Part shown: piece after piece, positions 1 to 8,957 of the stretch
How the letters are laid out: each line of letters begins with the position of its first letter
Numbering within the stretch: the first letter of the stretch is position 1
Source of the DNA: Carboxylicivirga mesophila
Lineage (GTDB): Bacteria > Bacteroidota > Bacteroidia > Bacteroidales > Marinilabiliaceae
Assembly (NCBI RefSeq): GCF_018271975.1
Contig: NZ_JAGUCN010000003.1
Coordinates: 1 to 64,000, forward strand
Reading direction: 5' to 3'
DNA length: 64,000 nt
The notes under the pieces: generated by a model
What the model was told of the DNA's origin: nothing
The model's input: only the letters and a program-made list of their open reading frames with translations
The model's database searches: none
Translations under genes and position numbers: made by a program

Positions 1-187
1 AATCCCGCCGGGATTGTTATTAATAGGGTAGGCTTATTATTTCTATAAATATTCAACTTCTCCGAAGTTGTTTTATTATCTCCAGCGGAGATAAACATTT
101 GTAGATAAGTGCAATGGAAATAACCAATCAACCTCAGCGAGGTTGAATATATATTAAATCAGTTATTAATGATATTAATCAAATATT
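1..187 (+). repeat. Multi-hairpin dispersed repeat, copy 1
   Basis: About 187 bases that recur in the same orientation at 54645-54829. The first ~100 bases of the two copies differ at about four positions. Four hairpins are visible: AATCCC/GGGATT at 1-15, CAACTTC/GAAGTTG at 54-70 (loop TCC), TTATCTCC/GGAGATAA at 76-94 (loop AGC) and CAACCTC/GAGGTTG at 129-145 (loop AGC). Bases 49-57 can also pair with 142-150, which would enclose the two middle hairpins. The AT-rich tail carries no gene. The element may begin before base 1. No transposase is nearby; a REP-like or structured-RNA element is the best guess. From 188 to 301 nothing else is seen. Confidence 0.85.
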
Positions 188-301
188 ACCTCCTCTTTAA
201 TCCAGCTCTCAAAGCGCTTTTCAATTCGCACTAATTTCTTACTAGCTTAACATCAACTTATTACTTAGCATTTATCATTGTCATATAATTAAACATTGAC
301 A

Positions 302-1171
302 ATGAATAACGAAAAACAAAAAAAACCCAGGCATGCTGATGCAATAGTATTATCAGATACTCACCTGGGTACATTTGGCTGCAAAGCTGAAGCCATCGTT
401 TCTTATTTAAACAGTATTTCCACGCCTATTCTGATTCTAAATGGAGATATCATTGACATCTGGCAGTTTTCCAAATCGTATTTTCCAAAGTCGCATTTAA
501 AAGTCATCCGCCAGTTGCTAAAAATGATGGAGAAAGGAACTCATATTTATTACATCACCGGCAACCATGATGAACACCTGCGTCGCCTGGCCGGACAAAA
601 GATTGGTAACCTGAGTATCGTTAATAAGCTGATTCTCGAACTGGATGGAAAAAAGTCCTGGATATTTCACGGCGATGTGTTTGATGTTTTCATGCATCAC
701 TCCAAATGGCTGGCCAAATTAGGTGCCACGGGCTATGGCATTCTTACTCTCATCAACCGCTTTACCAACGCGGTTCTGCCATTGCTTAAGCTTAAAAAGG
801 TTTCCTTATCACGCGACGTCAAAAAATCGATTAAGAAAGGTAAAAACAACATCACCTCATCATTTGAACGAACCGTTTCAAACCTGGCCATTCAAAAAGG
901 CTATGATTATGCGATTTGCGGACACATCCATTGGCCCGAGAAAAAAAACATCAGCAATGAACAAGGGAGCGTTTGCTACCTGAACAGCGGCGACTGGGTA
1001 GAAAACATGACAGCACTTGAATATTATAACAACGACTGGCACCTGCATTACTATGAAATGCCCAAGAACAACACGAAGCAGACAGATAACGAATTAGTTA
1101 GCGATGACATGCTTCTGCCCAACCACAAAATCCTTTTTCAAACCATGGTGAATGACATCATTAACAGCTAA
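302..1171 (+). CDS. Calcineurin-like phosphoesterase, LpxH-related
   Basis: A 289-residue soluble metallophosphoesterase. The family motifs appear in order: SDTHLG near residue 17, NGDIID near 46, GNHDE near 88, FHGD near 121 and CGHIHW near 207. These supply the Asp/His/Asn ligands of a two-metal centre. The spacing resembles UDP-2,3-diacylglucosamine pyrophosphatase (LpxH) and its paralogues, which act on lipid A precursors at the inner membrane. I cannot tell whether this is the true LpxH or a paralogue with another phospho-substrate. The ATG at 302 is preferred over a TTG six bases upstream because non-ATG starts are uncommon here. The next gene, a GT28-like glycosyltransferase, starts 5 bases after the stop, so the two are probably cotranscribed and may act on the same envelope glycolipid (inference). 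Confidence 0.8.
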   Translation: MNNEKQKKPRHADAIVLSDTHLGTFGCKAEAIVSYLNSISTPILILNGDIIDIWQFSKSYFPKSHLKVIRQLLKMMEKGTHIYYITGNHDEHLRRLAGQKIGNLSIVNKLILELDGKKSWIFHGDVFDVFMHHSKWLAKLGATGYGILTLINRFTNAVLPLLKLKKVSLSRDVKKSIKKGKNNITSSFERTVSNLAIQKGYDYAICGHIHWPEKKNISNEQGSVCYLNSGDWVENMTALEYYNNDWHLHYYEMPKNNTKQTDNELVSDDMLLPNHKILFQTMVNDIINS

Positions 1172-1176
1172 CTGAT

Positions 1177-2190
1177 ATGAAAATCTTATACGCTATACAA
1201 GGAACCGGCAACGGGCATATTTCCAGGGCATTTGAAGTCATCGGACATCTAAAAAAATACGGCGAAGTTGACCTGTTAATCAGCGGTACCCAATGTGATA
1301 TAAAATTACCATGGAAAGTCAAGTATCGCTTCCATGGCATGAGCTTTATTTTCGGAAAGAAAGGAGGCGTTGACCTTAAGCAAACGTTTCTGCGCTTTCG
1401 CCCTTACGAATTCATAAAAGAGGTGTTGGCCATACCTGTTCATCAATATGATTTGGTACTCAACGATTTTGAGCCGGTAAGCGCCTGGGCCTGCAAATTA
1501 CGGAACGTTAAGTGTGTAGGCATAAGTCATCAGAGTGCTGTTCTGCATCCACAGGCGCCAAAGCCCAAAACAAGCGATATTGTTGGCAAAGCCATATTGA
1601 AGCACTATGCACCGGTTTCAACAGCCCATGGCTTTCACTTTAAAAGTATCGGCCAAACAGTTTCAACGCCTGTAATACGCGACGATGTGCGATGGGCCAA
1701 CAACAGAAATAAAGGCCACTATACAGTATACCTTCCATCCTATTCTGACGACAAAATTATTCAGGTCCTTTCACAGTTTAAAAACAACAAATGGCATGTA
1801 TTCTCCAAGCACACCAATACAGAATACACTGCGGATAATATTGATATTAAACCGGTAAATAAGGAGAAGTTTACTAAAAGCCTGGTGAGTGGCGCAGGTG
1901 TACTTTGCAATGCCGGGTTCGAAACGCCTGCTGAAGCATTGTTTCTAGGCAAAAAACTATGTGTTATCCCCATGAAAGGGCAATACGAACAGCATTGCAA
2001 TGCGGCTTTTCTGGAAAGTATGGGCATTACCAGACTTAACAGTTTCTCAAAAGAGCTACAAACAATACAAAACTGGCTTGATACCAAACAGCCTATCCAA
2101 ATCAAATACCCTGATAACCTGGCCGATGTTATTGACGAAATAATGGCAAATAATATAAAGGCAGCTTATCCTGAACTGGCAGTTTATTGA
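1177..2190 (+). CDS. GT28/MurG-like glycosyltransferase
   Basis: A 337-residue protein of the GT-B fold group. The N-terminus has the glycine-rich GTGNGHISRA loop (residues 9-18), typical of MurG/UGT-like enzymes. The C-terminal half has the nucleotide-sugar binding segment NAGFETPAEAL followed by IPMKGQYEQ (about residues 245-275), where the donor diphosphate and sugar are normally held. No transmembrane segment is evident, so a peripheral membrane enzyme is likely. It resembles the uncharacterised archaeal/bacterial MJ1255-type glycosyltransferases more than true MurG. It follows the phosphoesterase gene after 5 bases, implying one operon. Donor and acceptor cannot be read from the sequence. 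Confidence 0.78.
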   Translation: MKILYAIQGTGNGHISRAFEVIGHLKKYGEVDLLISGTQCDIKLPWKVKYRFHGMSFIFGKKGGVDLKQTFLRFRPYEFIKEVLAIPVHQYDLVLNDFEPVSAWACKLRNVKCVGISHQSAVLHPQAPKPKTSDIVGKAILKHYAPVSTAHGFHFKSIGQTVSTPVIRDDVRWANNRNKGHYTVYLPSYSDDKIIQVLSQFKNNKWHVFSKHTNTEYTADNIDIKPVNKEKFTKSLVSGAGVLCNAGFETPAEALFLGKKLCVIPMKGQYEQHCNAAFLESMGITRLNSFSKELQTIQNWLDTKQPIQIKYPDNLADVIDEIMANNIKAAYPELAVY

Positions 2191-2230
2191 TACATACTAA
2201 ACCTCAACAAAATACTTAATGTGGAATAAT

Positions 2231-2722
2231 CTATCGGCGCCTCAGGTTTTGATAAGAGTAGCTTAGCTGGGTCTTTTCATCCATAAAAGGCCCTTCTTCA
2301 TTAACTACCAACCAATCAGCCTTATTAATAGCAGGAAAGAACACCGTTGCCTCATTAAAGACGTGATCAATCACTGTTAAAAACAGCTCCTGAGTCACTG
2401 GCAGAAAGCTTTTATAAATCTCGCCACCACCAATTACAAACACTTTCTCATCGCTGCTGCAAAGTGTCAAAGCTTCATCTAATGAATGCACCACGTCCGC
2501 ACCCTTGGCTTCAAAGTCAGTCTGGCGGGTGATGACCACATTACGACGATTGGGTAATGCACCTTTGGGCAATGCCTCAAAGGTTTTACGTCCCATTATA
2601 ATGGTATGTCCGGTTGTTAGAGCTTTAAAGCGTTTTAAGTCAGCCGAGATATAAGCCAGTTGATCATCCCCTTTACCAATACCATTGTTCTGGTCAATGG
2701 CCACAATCATTGAAAGTATCAT
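2231..2722 (-). CDS. folA: Dihydrofolate reductase
   Basis: A 163-residue enzyme reducing dihydrofolate to tetrahydrofolate with NADPH in the cytoplasm. Visible motifs are IVAIDQNNGIG (residues 6-16), the acidic catalytic residue in SADLKRFK (Asp28), IIMGRKTFE near 41-49 and the VIGGGEIY nucleotide-binding segment near 95. The usual Leu-Pro-Trp before the catalytic region is replaced by QLAY, a change I associate with Bacteroidota enzymes. It lies about 50 bases downstream of thyA, so the two genes that recycle dihydrofolate during dTMP synthesis form one unit. The first ATG is kept because the beta-strand MILSMIVAID aligns with the family N-terminus. Confidence 0.95.
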   Translation of the reverse strand: MILSMIVAIDQNNGIGKGDDQLAYISADLKRFKALTTGHTIIMGRKTFEALPKGALPNRRNVVITRQTDFEAKGADVVHSLDEALTLCSSDEKVFVIGGGEIYKSFLPVTQELFLTVIDHVFNEATVFFPAINKADWLVVNEEGPFMDEKTQLSYSYQNLRRR

Positions 2723-2771
2723 CTTCTACAGTTCTTTTTAAAGTCAGTTAAACATTTCAACACAAAGGCCA

Positions 2772-3566
2772 TTAAACCGATATGGCTCCTTTAATGTGTG
2801 GATGTGCATCGTAGTTAACCAACTCAAAATCGTCATACACGAATTCATCAATCGCTTTGCGATCAGGATTGAGCAGTAATTGTGGCAAAGCCTTAGGCTC
2901 CCGTGTCAGCTGCAGCTTCACCTGTTCAACATGATTCAGATAAATATGTGCATCGCCCAGTGTATGAACAAAAGTACCTGGCTTTAAACCACACACCTGA
3001 GCCACCATCATGGTTAGTATGGCATAAGAAGCAATATTGAAGGGCACTCCCAAAAAGATATCAGCACTGCGTTGATACAGCTGACAGCTCAGCTTACCAT
3101 CAGCCACATAAAACTGAAACAGAATATGACAAGGAGGCAGTTGCATATCGTCAATAGCCCCTACATTCCACGCACTCACAATATGACGTCGCGAATCCGG
3201 ATTATTTTTGATGCTCTCAATAACCTGCTGAATCTGGTCGATATGACCACCATTGTAATCGGGCCATGAGCGCCACTGATACCCATAAACAGGTCCCAGC
3301 TCACCATCTTCCTTCGCCCACTCGTTCCAAATACGCACGCCATTATCCTGAAGGTACTTAACATTGGTACTGCCTTTTAAGAACCACAGCAGTTCATGAA
3401 TAATCGACTTCAGGTGTAACTTTTTGGTAGTCAGCAGTGGAAACCCTTCACTCAAATCAAAACGCATCTGATGTCCAAACACGCTGATGGTGCCGGTTCC
3501 TGTTCGATCTTCTTTCTTAAATCCTTCCTCCAAAACCCTGTCTAACAGGTCTAAATACTGCTTCAT
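2772..3566 (-). CDS. thyA: Thymidylate synthase
   Basis: A 264-residue ThyA, the same length as the Escherichia coli enzyme. It methylates dUMP to dTMP with methylenetetrahydrofolate, yielding dihydrofolate. The nucleophile is Cys146 in [10 protein letters not shown], followed by the dUMP-binding [18 protein letters not shown] stretch. RTGTGT near residue 21 is the phosphate-binding arginine loop. The C-terminus IKGAISV matches the family end that closes over the active site. It is the first gene of a thyA-folA pair on the minus strand. Nothing is abnormal. Confidence 0.97.
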   Translation of the reverse strand: MKQYLDLLDRVLEEGFKKEDRTGTGTISVFGHQMRFDLSEGFPLLTTKKLHLKSIIHELLWFLKGSTNVKYLQDNGVRIWNEWAKEDGELGPVYGYQWRSWPDYNGGHIDQIQQVIESIKNNPDSRRHIVSAWNVGAIDDMQLPPCHILFQFYVADGKLSCQLYQRSADIFLGVPFNIASYAILTMMVAQVCGLKPGTFVHTLGDAHIYLNHVEQVKLQLTREPKALPQLLLNPDRKAIDEFVYDDFELVNYDAHPHIKGAISV

Positions 3567-3709
3567 ACTATACTTCTTTGCTGATAACAGGTAGCGTTAC
3601 CTGCTTTTAAAATTTGTGTTTTCGATGCTACATGGAATTTCGCCATATAGGATTTTGAAACGTAAAAATAGATAAATTATTAAGATATAACAGCTCAACC
3701 ACTATGCGC

Positions 3710-4819
3710 TTAATTTTCCCGATCAGGCTGAAGCTCAAGCGTGGTAACAATTGGGTAATGATCTGAAACATCCACTTTGATACGCCTGAAATTATAGGAG
3801 GCAAAATGGTTATCGTGAAAAATGAAGTCAATACGAAATGAGGGTAAAGGCCCGTTGTATGTGCCACCAAACCCCTGTCCCGATTCTTCAAAAGCATCCT
3901 TTAAATTACCCCGCATTTTACGATACACATATGATACAGGCGTATCATTAAAATCGCCACAAACAATTGGCGGATATGGCGAATTAGCAATATACTTACC
4001 AACCGTTTCGGCCTGCAAAGCCCGGTTACCAAACGCCTTACTCAGCTTACTGCTGATGGCTTTAATATTTTCATTGCGCTCCTTTTTATTCTGATAGTTC
4101 AGACTATCCAGGAAATTAAGCTGCTCCCGGTCGAACTTAATGGACTCGAGGTGATTATTAAATACGCGAATACGCTGCTCCCCTACCATAATATCACTGT
4201 AAATACTGAAGTTATTCGATTGCTCAAACCTTACACTATACTTCTCAACAATCGGATATTTACTGAAGGTGATCAATCCAAAATTACGCTTGCCTTTTTT
4301 GCCGGATAAATACTCAATATGTTGATACTTAAATTGGTTCAACCGCCGAAGGATATAATGCTCTGTGTATGATTTATTAGATGACGTAGTGAAAAATTCC
4401 TGAATACAGAGTACGTCCGGATTTTCCTCACGAATAAAATCGAATATCTTCTCATTGGTGTTATCACCAATCCACTGGTAATAGTCAAACATGCGGGCAT
4501 TTAAGCTCATCACCTTAAGTGGTGCCTGCATCTCTTTTCGATCCATTTTGGCTCCCTTCCACTGGAAAGTATGCTCCCAATGTCCCCAGGTTATAACAAT
4601 GGCCAATAAAGGCAACAGAAACTGCCAGCGCCGTTTAACCAGCCAGAAAGCAAACAGCACAAAGTTAATGAGCCAGAGAGTAGGAAATACATAGCCAATA
4701 AAAGCCAGTACCGAGGTATGTGCCGGACTGATATAAGCCGTTAACACAGAAAACAGCAAAACGCCTGAGGCTATCAGGCTGATAATGGTAACTACAGATT
4801 TAAAAAAACGTCTTAACAA
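3710..4819 (-). CDS. Membrane-anchored endonuclease/exonuclease/phosphatase (EEP) family protein
   Basis: A 369-residue protein with three predicted membrane helices in the first ~85 residues, then an EEP (DNase I-like) domain. Its motifs are VMSLNARMF near 108, the metal-binding glutamate in VLCIQEFF near 140, FNNHLES near 222, VCGDFNDTP near 290 and the terminal SDHYPIVT near 355. The family cleaves phosphodiesters in nucleic acids, inositol phosphates or sphingomyelin, and the substrate here is unknown. The only usable start is TTG at 4819: the preceding in-frame codons are ATT, GTC and a stop, and the next ATG would remove the membrane helices. It begins 6 bases after the stop of the rhomboid gene and ends the mutL-rhomboid-rhomboid-EEP row. 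Confidence 0.8.
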   Translation of the reverse strand: MLRRFFKSVVTIISLIASGVLLFSVLTAYISPAHTSVLAFIGYVFPTLWLINFVLFAFWLVKRRWQFLLPLLAIVITWGHWEHTFQWKGAKMDRKEMQAPLKVMSLNARMFDYYQWIGDNTNEKIFDFIREENPDVLCIQEFFTTSSNKSYTEHYILRRLNQFKYQHIEYLSGKKGKRNFGLITFSKYPIVEKYSVRFEQSNNFSIYSDIMVGEQRIRVFNNHLESIKFDREQLNFLDSLNYQNKKERNENIKAISSKLSKAFGNRALQAETVGKYIANSPYPPIVCGDFNDTPVSYVYRKMRGNLKDAFEESGQGFGGTYNGPLPSFRIDFIFHDNHFASYNFRRIKVDVSDHYPIVTTLELQPDREN

Positions 4820-4825
4820 AATGAC

Positions 4826-5713
4826 TTATTTACTGGCATCAAACAATGTTTGCTTCTCTTCTTTACTCAAACTATCGTATCCACTCTTCTTTATCTTGTC
4901 TAAAATACGGTCCACCTCCTGCTGTTTGTTTACTTTACGGCTATTGTACTCCATATCGCTCATGGGCCGGCGATGCGTCACTTTCAGCTTCGATTTGGGT
5001 TTAAACAAAGTCGCCAGTCTATCCATCATGCGATTAAACCCCATGGTGACATCGCGCCCCTGCGAAATACTTCCCCCATAGAAATAGCCAAATGCCGCAC
5101 CTCCAATATGTGTCAGGTGCCCACCAGTGTTCGATAATTGCGGGATACTGATTAAATCCAATATCAAAGCAACCAAGGCTACGTATTTGAGTTGTACGGC
5201 TCCAAAAAACAGCAAATATATTTTATGGTTGGGAGCATAGCGCGCAATGGCAAATAATATGGCCATCACAGAGCCTGAAGCCCCCATTAGAATAGCATAT
5301 GGTACCTGTTGATGCAGAACAGGAATCAGGTTGTAGCTAATCAGGTAAAACACAACGCCCAATAAACCACCTAAAAAATAGACGCCTAACAATTGGCGTG
5401 GATTCAGAAACTCGAGGAATATACGGCCAAACCAGTAGAGGTAAAGCATATTAAACAGGATGTGCAGAAAATCGTAATGCACAAACATATAGCTTATCAA
5501 TGTCCAGGGTTTGAATAACAGCTTACTTAAATCAGCAGGCACCGAAACCCATTCCAGTAAAGGGTAATATTGAGCACTGCCTGAGCCTGATGAGAAACTA
5601 AAAAAGACCTGCAACAAACGGATGGCAATAAACACCCCAATATTAATGTAGATTAATTTGGTAAGTACGCCACCCTGACGGTACGATTGCTTAATTTCAT
5701 CGACTATGCTCAT
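4826..5713 (-). CDS. Rhomboid-family intramembrane serine protease with DUF6576-like tail
   Basis: A 295-residue polytopic membrane protein. The rhomboid core has FVHYDFLHILFN in the second helix, the catalytic serine in GASGSV and the catalytic histidine in LTHIGGAAFGY. It therefore looks active, cleaving membrane proteins within the bilayer. The last ~45 residues form a charged soluble tail ending DSLSKEEKQTLFDASK, which resembles the DUF6576 module found on Bacteroidota rhomboids. It follows a second rhomboid after 15 bases and precedes the EEP gene by 6. Two neighbouring but different rhomboids probably have separate substrates (inference). Confidence 0.88.
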   Translation of the reverse strand: MSIVDEIKQSYRQGGVLTKLIYINIGVFIAIRLLQVFFSFSSGSGSAQYYPLLEWVSVPADLSKLLFKPWTLISYMFVHYDFLHILFNMLYLYWFGRIFLEFLNPRQLLGVYFLGGLLGVVFYLISYNLIPVLHQQVPYAILMGASGSVMAILFAIARYAPNHKIYLLFFGAVQLKYVALVALILDLISIPQLSNTGGHLTHIGGAAFGYFYGGSISQGRDVTMGFNRMMDRLATLFKPKSKLKVTHRRPMSDMEYNSRKVNKQQEVDRILDKIKKSGYDSLSKEEKQTLFDASK

Positions 5714-5728
5714 AGCTTACAAGTTAAA

Positions 5729-6466
5729 TCAGATTCCTTTTTTATCCCAATATTTAATCAAGATAAATCCAAAAATCATTCCTCCCAAATGCGCCCAGTG
5801 AGCCACATTGTCGAATGAGAAATTGGCAACCCCCATAAATAATTCAGCCACACCATAAATCATCACAAAATATTTGGCTTTGATAGGGATGGGTGGAAAT
5901 AACAGCATGAGCTCTGTATTAGGAAACAACATACCAAAGGCGAGCAATATACCAAACACAGCACCAGAAGCTCCTACCATAGAACTGTTAAGCACCATAT
6001 TAAACTTCGCCATATCCGGGTTGGTAAAATTCTTCCACTCGCGTAATGCCTGTGCACCTTGCTCAAATACAATAGCCACTTGCTCATCAGTCAGCACTGA
6101 AATAGCATTGTTGTAATCGATATACTTGAAACCTAACTGAATGACAGCCGCACCTGCACCCGTAATAATGTAATACACAATGAACTTCTTTGGCCCCCAA
6201 TACACCTCTAACACACGCCCGAACATAAACAGGGCAAACATATTAAAGAACAGGTGCATAAAGTCGGCATGCATAAACATGTATGTTCCAAACTGCGCGG
6301 GATGAAAATTATCTGACAGAGGAAAATACAATCCCAGGTAGTTATTTAAATCTATACCGAATGTATTACGTAATACCCATGTCGCCAACAGGAACAGGGC
6401 ATTAATTATCAACAGATTTTTTGTTACCGGTGGTAATCCGGCTAAAGGTGATGGACGATAGTTCAT
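5729..6466 (-). CDS. Rhomboid-family intramembrane serine protease
   Basis: A 245-residue rhomboid with the dyad in GASGAVFGI (Ser) and HWAHLGGMIFG (His), plus FMHADFMHLFFNMFALFMFGR in the second helix region. It lacks the soluble tail of its downstream neighbour. An unusually long loop (about residues 115-155, rich in charged residues) separates the third helix from the serine helix. It sits 126 bases after mutL and 15 bases before the second rhomboid, giving a conserved-looking gene row. The substrate is not known. Confidence 0.88.
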   Translation of the reverse strand: MNYRPSPLAGLPPVTKNLLIINALFLLATWVLRNTFGIDLNNYLGLYFPLSDNFHPAQFGTYMFMHADFMHLFFNMFALFMFGRVLEVYWGPKKFIVYYIITGAGAAVIQLGFKYIDYNNAISVLTDEQVAIVFEQGAQALREWKNFTNPDMAKFNMVLNSSMVGASGAVFGILLAFGMLFPNTELMLLFPPIPIKAKYFVMIYGVAELFMGVANFSFDNVAHWAHLGGMIFGFILIKYWDKKGI

Positions 6467-6592
6467 CTGCTCTATTTTAAAAGTTATTGGGCACTCTGCT
6501 ACAACATCAGTGCCAATCCTATTCTTCCACTAAATAAACGCAAAAGCAACAAGAATTGTTAAATCAACTACTGATATTCTGCCAATATGACA

Positions 6593-8506
6593 CTACATAA
6601 AGCGCTTTTGCATTTCATCCATATCCATTATTGAAATAATGGTTTTACCCGATGGCGAGAAGTTGGGTACCATACAGGCAAACAACTGATCAAACAGTTC
6701 GCTCATTTCAAGCGTCGTCAGTACTTTACCGTACGGAATGGCGCCACGCCTGGCCATGGAGGTGGCCACCTGCTCGGTTACTTCCTTTTGCAAGTCTACT
6801 TCGCCATCTCTAAAATCGGTAAGGATACCATCAATCAGCTGCGCAGCCGATACATTTTCCAGTCCTGCCGGGGTCGATAGCACACTGAAGGTTTCGTCAT
6901 TAACCTGTTGCAGCTCCAGGCCAAGGGTTAATAAATCAGGCTTCAGCTCATTTACCATAGCCATTTCCTCGGGACCAAAATGCAGCTCTTCGGGGAACAG
7001 GCATTTTTGAGACAAGGATGCACCTCTCTGCAGTGTACGTATAAATCCTTCGAAGATAATGCGCTCATGAGCCCGCTTCTGGTCAATCATCATCAATCCT
7101 GACTTAACCGAAGTGAGTATATAGCGGTTCTTCAACTGAAAGAAGCGGTTACTGCCTGCGCTTTCCTCATTGGTACCACCCGATAAGAAGGTTTGTTGCA
7201 CCGGCTCCTGCTCTTGCTCGTTGGGTTCAAAGGATGGTTCCTGCTTCTCCATTTCAGAATTGGCCAAAGCAGAAAAATCAGGCAGTTCATTGCTTTCATT
7301 ACCATCGTACAGGTTCTCCCAGCCCTGTGCCGAAGCTTTTGACCGGAAAGTAGCCGTACCGCCACTGCCATAACTCGAAACTGGTTGTTTCCTTTCCTCT
7401 TCGAATGGGTTATAAAACGGATTCACCTCAACAGTTGGCTCCACCAATTCACCCTCGTGGTTGGAAACAGGAATGTGAATCTGATCCGTGGTGTCAAAAT
7501 CGATGGATGGCATCATATTGAACTTACCCAGGCTTTCGCGGATGGCGGCATTGAGTAGCTGCCAGAAAGCCCGTTCATCCTCAAACTTTATCTCCGTTTT
7601 AGTCGGATGAATATTCACATCAATAATCTGCGGATCTACTTCGAGGAAGATAAAATAAGCCGGAATGGTTTCGGGCTGCAGTATATTATCATAAGCATCC
7701 ATCACTGCACGGTGCAGGTAGGGATGCTTCATAAAGCGGTTATTCACAAAAAAGAACTGATCGCCCATGGTCTTTTTAGCCGATTCGGGCTTACCAATAA
7801 AGCCAGTAATCTTCACCATCACCGTATCAGTATCGATGGGAATAATGTTATTGCCCATCTGCTTGCCATTCATATTAACAATGCGCTGCTTGATATTACC
7901 GGCTGGCAGACTAAACATGGGCACATCGTTATGCACCAGCGACAGGGCCACATTGGGGTGCGCAAGGGCCACACGTTGAAATTCATTAATAATATGTCGG
8001 AGTTCGGTGGAGGTTTTTTTCAGAAAACGACGCCTGGCCGGCACATTGTAAAACAGATTTTTAATACAGAACTGACTACCAACCGGACATTGTACCGGTT
8101 CCTGCGACTCAACCTGAGAAGCCGCAATATTAATCTGCACACCCAGGTCGTCTTCCTCGCGTCGTGTTTTAAGTTCAACCTGAGCAATGGCGGCTATAGA
8201 TGCCAAGGCTTCGCCCCGAAAACCCATTGTTTGCAATGCAAATAAATCACTGGCCTCACGAATTTTTGATGTGGCGTGGCGTTCAAAAGCCATACGCGCA
8301 TCGGTTTCGTTCATGCCACAACCATTGTCAATGACCTGTATCAGGCTCTTTCCTGCATCCCTGGTAATCACTTGAATATTGGTAGCCCCTGCATCAATGG
8401 CATTCTCCATCAATTCCTTGATAACCGATGCAGGTCGCTGTATCACCTCTCCGGCAGCTATCTGGTTGGCCACCGAATCTGGCAATAACTGTATTACATT
8501 CGACAT
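6593..8506 (-). CDS. mutL: DNA mismatch repair protein MutL
   Basis: A 637-residue MutL that links mismatch recognition by MutS to downstream repair. The N-terminal GHKL ATPase has ELMENAIDAG (residues 31-40), DNGCGM, RHATSKI and TMGFRGEAL. A variable, Gln/Glu-rich linker spans about residues 345-450. In the dimerisation domain the usual DQHA motif reads DQKRAHERIIFE. The C-terminal CPHGRP metal site is replaced by NFSPSGKT, so the endonuclease centre seems absent, as in the E. coli protein. It is the second gene of a minus-strand row, after a small membrane protein. The start at 8506 gives the family N-terminus IQLLPDSVANQIAAGEV. Confidence 0.95.
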   Translation of the reverse strand: MSNVIQLLPDSVANQIAAGEVIQRPASVIKELMENAIDAGATNIQVITRDAGKSLIQVIDNGCGMNETDARMAFERHATSKIREASDLFALQTMGFRGEALASIAAIAQVELKTRREEDDLGVQINIAASQVESQEPVQCPVGSQFCIKNLFYNVPARRRFLKKTSTELRHIINEFQRVALAHPNVALSLVHNDVPMFSLPAGNIKQRIVNMNGKQMGNNIIPIDTDTVMVKITGFIGKPESAKKTMGDQFFFVNNRFMKHPYLHRAVMDAYDNILQPETIPAYFIFLEVDPQIIDVNIHPTKTEIKFEDERAFWQLLNAAIRESLGKFNMMPSIDFDTTDQIHIPVSNHEGELVEPTVEVNPFYNPFEEERKQPVSSYGSGGTATFRSKASAQGWENLYDGNESNELPDFSALANSEMEKQEPSFEPNEQEQEPVQQTFLSGGTNEESAGSNRFFQLKNRYILTSVKSGLMMIDQKRAHERIIFEGFIRTLQRGASLSQKCLFPEELHFGPEEMAMVNELKPDLLTLGLELQQVNDETFSVLSTPAGLENVSAAQLIDGILTDFRDGEVDLQKEVTEQVATSMARRGAIPYGKVLTTLEMSELFDQLFACMVPNFSPSGKTIISIMDMDEMQKRFM

Positions 8507-8627
8507 GTGTTAACTATCTCTTTTTATTAATTAATAAAACCCCAATATTGATGAAGCAGGCGGCCATATGCGCTCAGGCAGACATCAAGTTTGATGTTAC
8601 AATTTGTGCAAATGTTTAATCAATTGG

Positions 8628-8957
8628 CTAGTCTGCAAAAAATGACTCCATCCAGGCCATTCCTTCCTGAATTAGGTAAACTCCTAATATCATCAGAATA
8701 ATCAGGATAAGAACTAAACGCAGATTGGAACGACGCTTCTCGCTTCGCGACACCTCGTAATGAGACTTAATACGACGACGCATACCTCCCTTTATACGGC
8801 CGGCATAGCCACTTTCCTTTTCTTCGTCGTTTAATAGTCCCAGCTCTTCTTTTATCCGACGTTCCCTTTCTTCACGCTTCTCCTTCTGCTCATCGTAATA
8901 AATCGGGTCGTGCTGAAACACCCGATGACGCGCCACTTTTGAAAATGTAAACTTCAT
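8628..8957 (-). CDS. Small basic protein with one C-terminal membrane helix
   Basis: A 109-residue protein. The first ~80 residues are highly charged (EKREERERRIKEE near 25-38, then RRRIKSHYEVSRSEKRR), and they are followed by one hydrophobic helix, VLILIILMILGVYLI, near 83-97. This topology suggests a tail-anchored protein facing the cytoplasm. I do not recognise a named domain. Its place immediately upstream of mutL (121 bases) suggests cotranscription. It is preferred over noise because composition, strand and context fit, but function is unknown. Confidence 0.7.
   Translation of the reverse strand: MKFTFSKVARHRVFQHDPIYYDEQKEKREERERRIKEELGLLNDEEKESGYAGRIKGGMRRRIKSHYEVSRSEKRRSNLRLVLILIILMILGVYLIQEGMAWMESFFAD

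Noticed and set aside
7607-8245. 212-residue frame on the plus strand
   Set aside because: Antisense to mutL, whose GHKL motifs are intact; a shadow frame.
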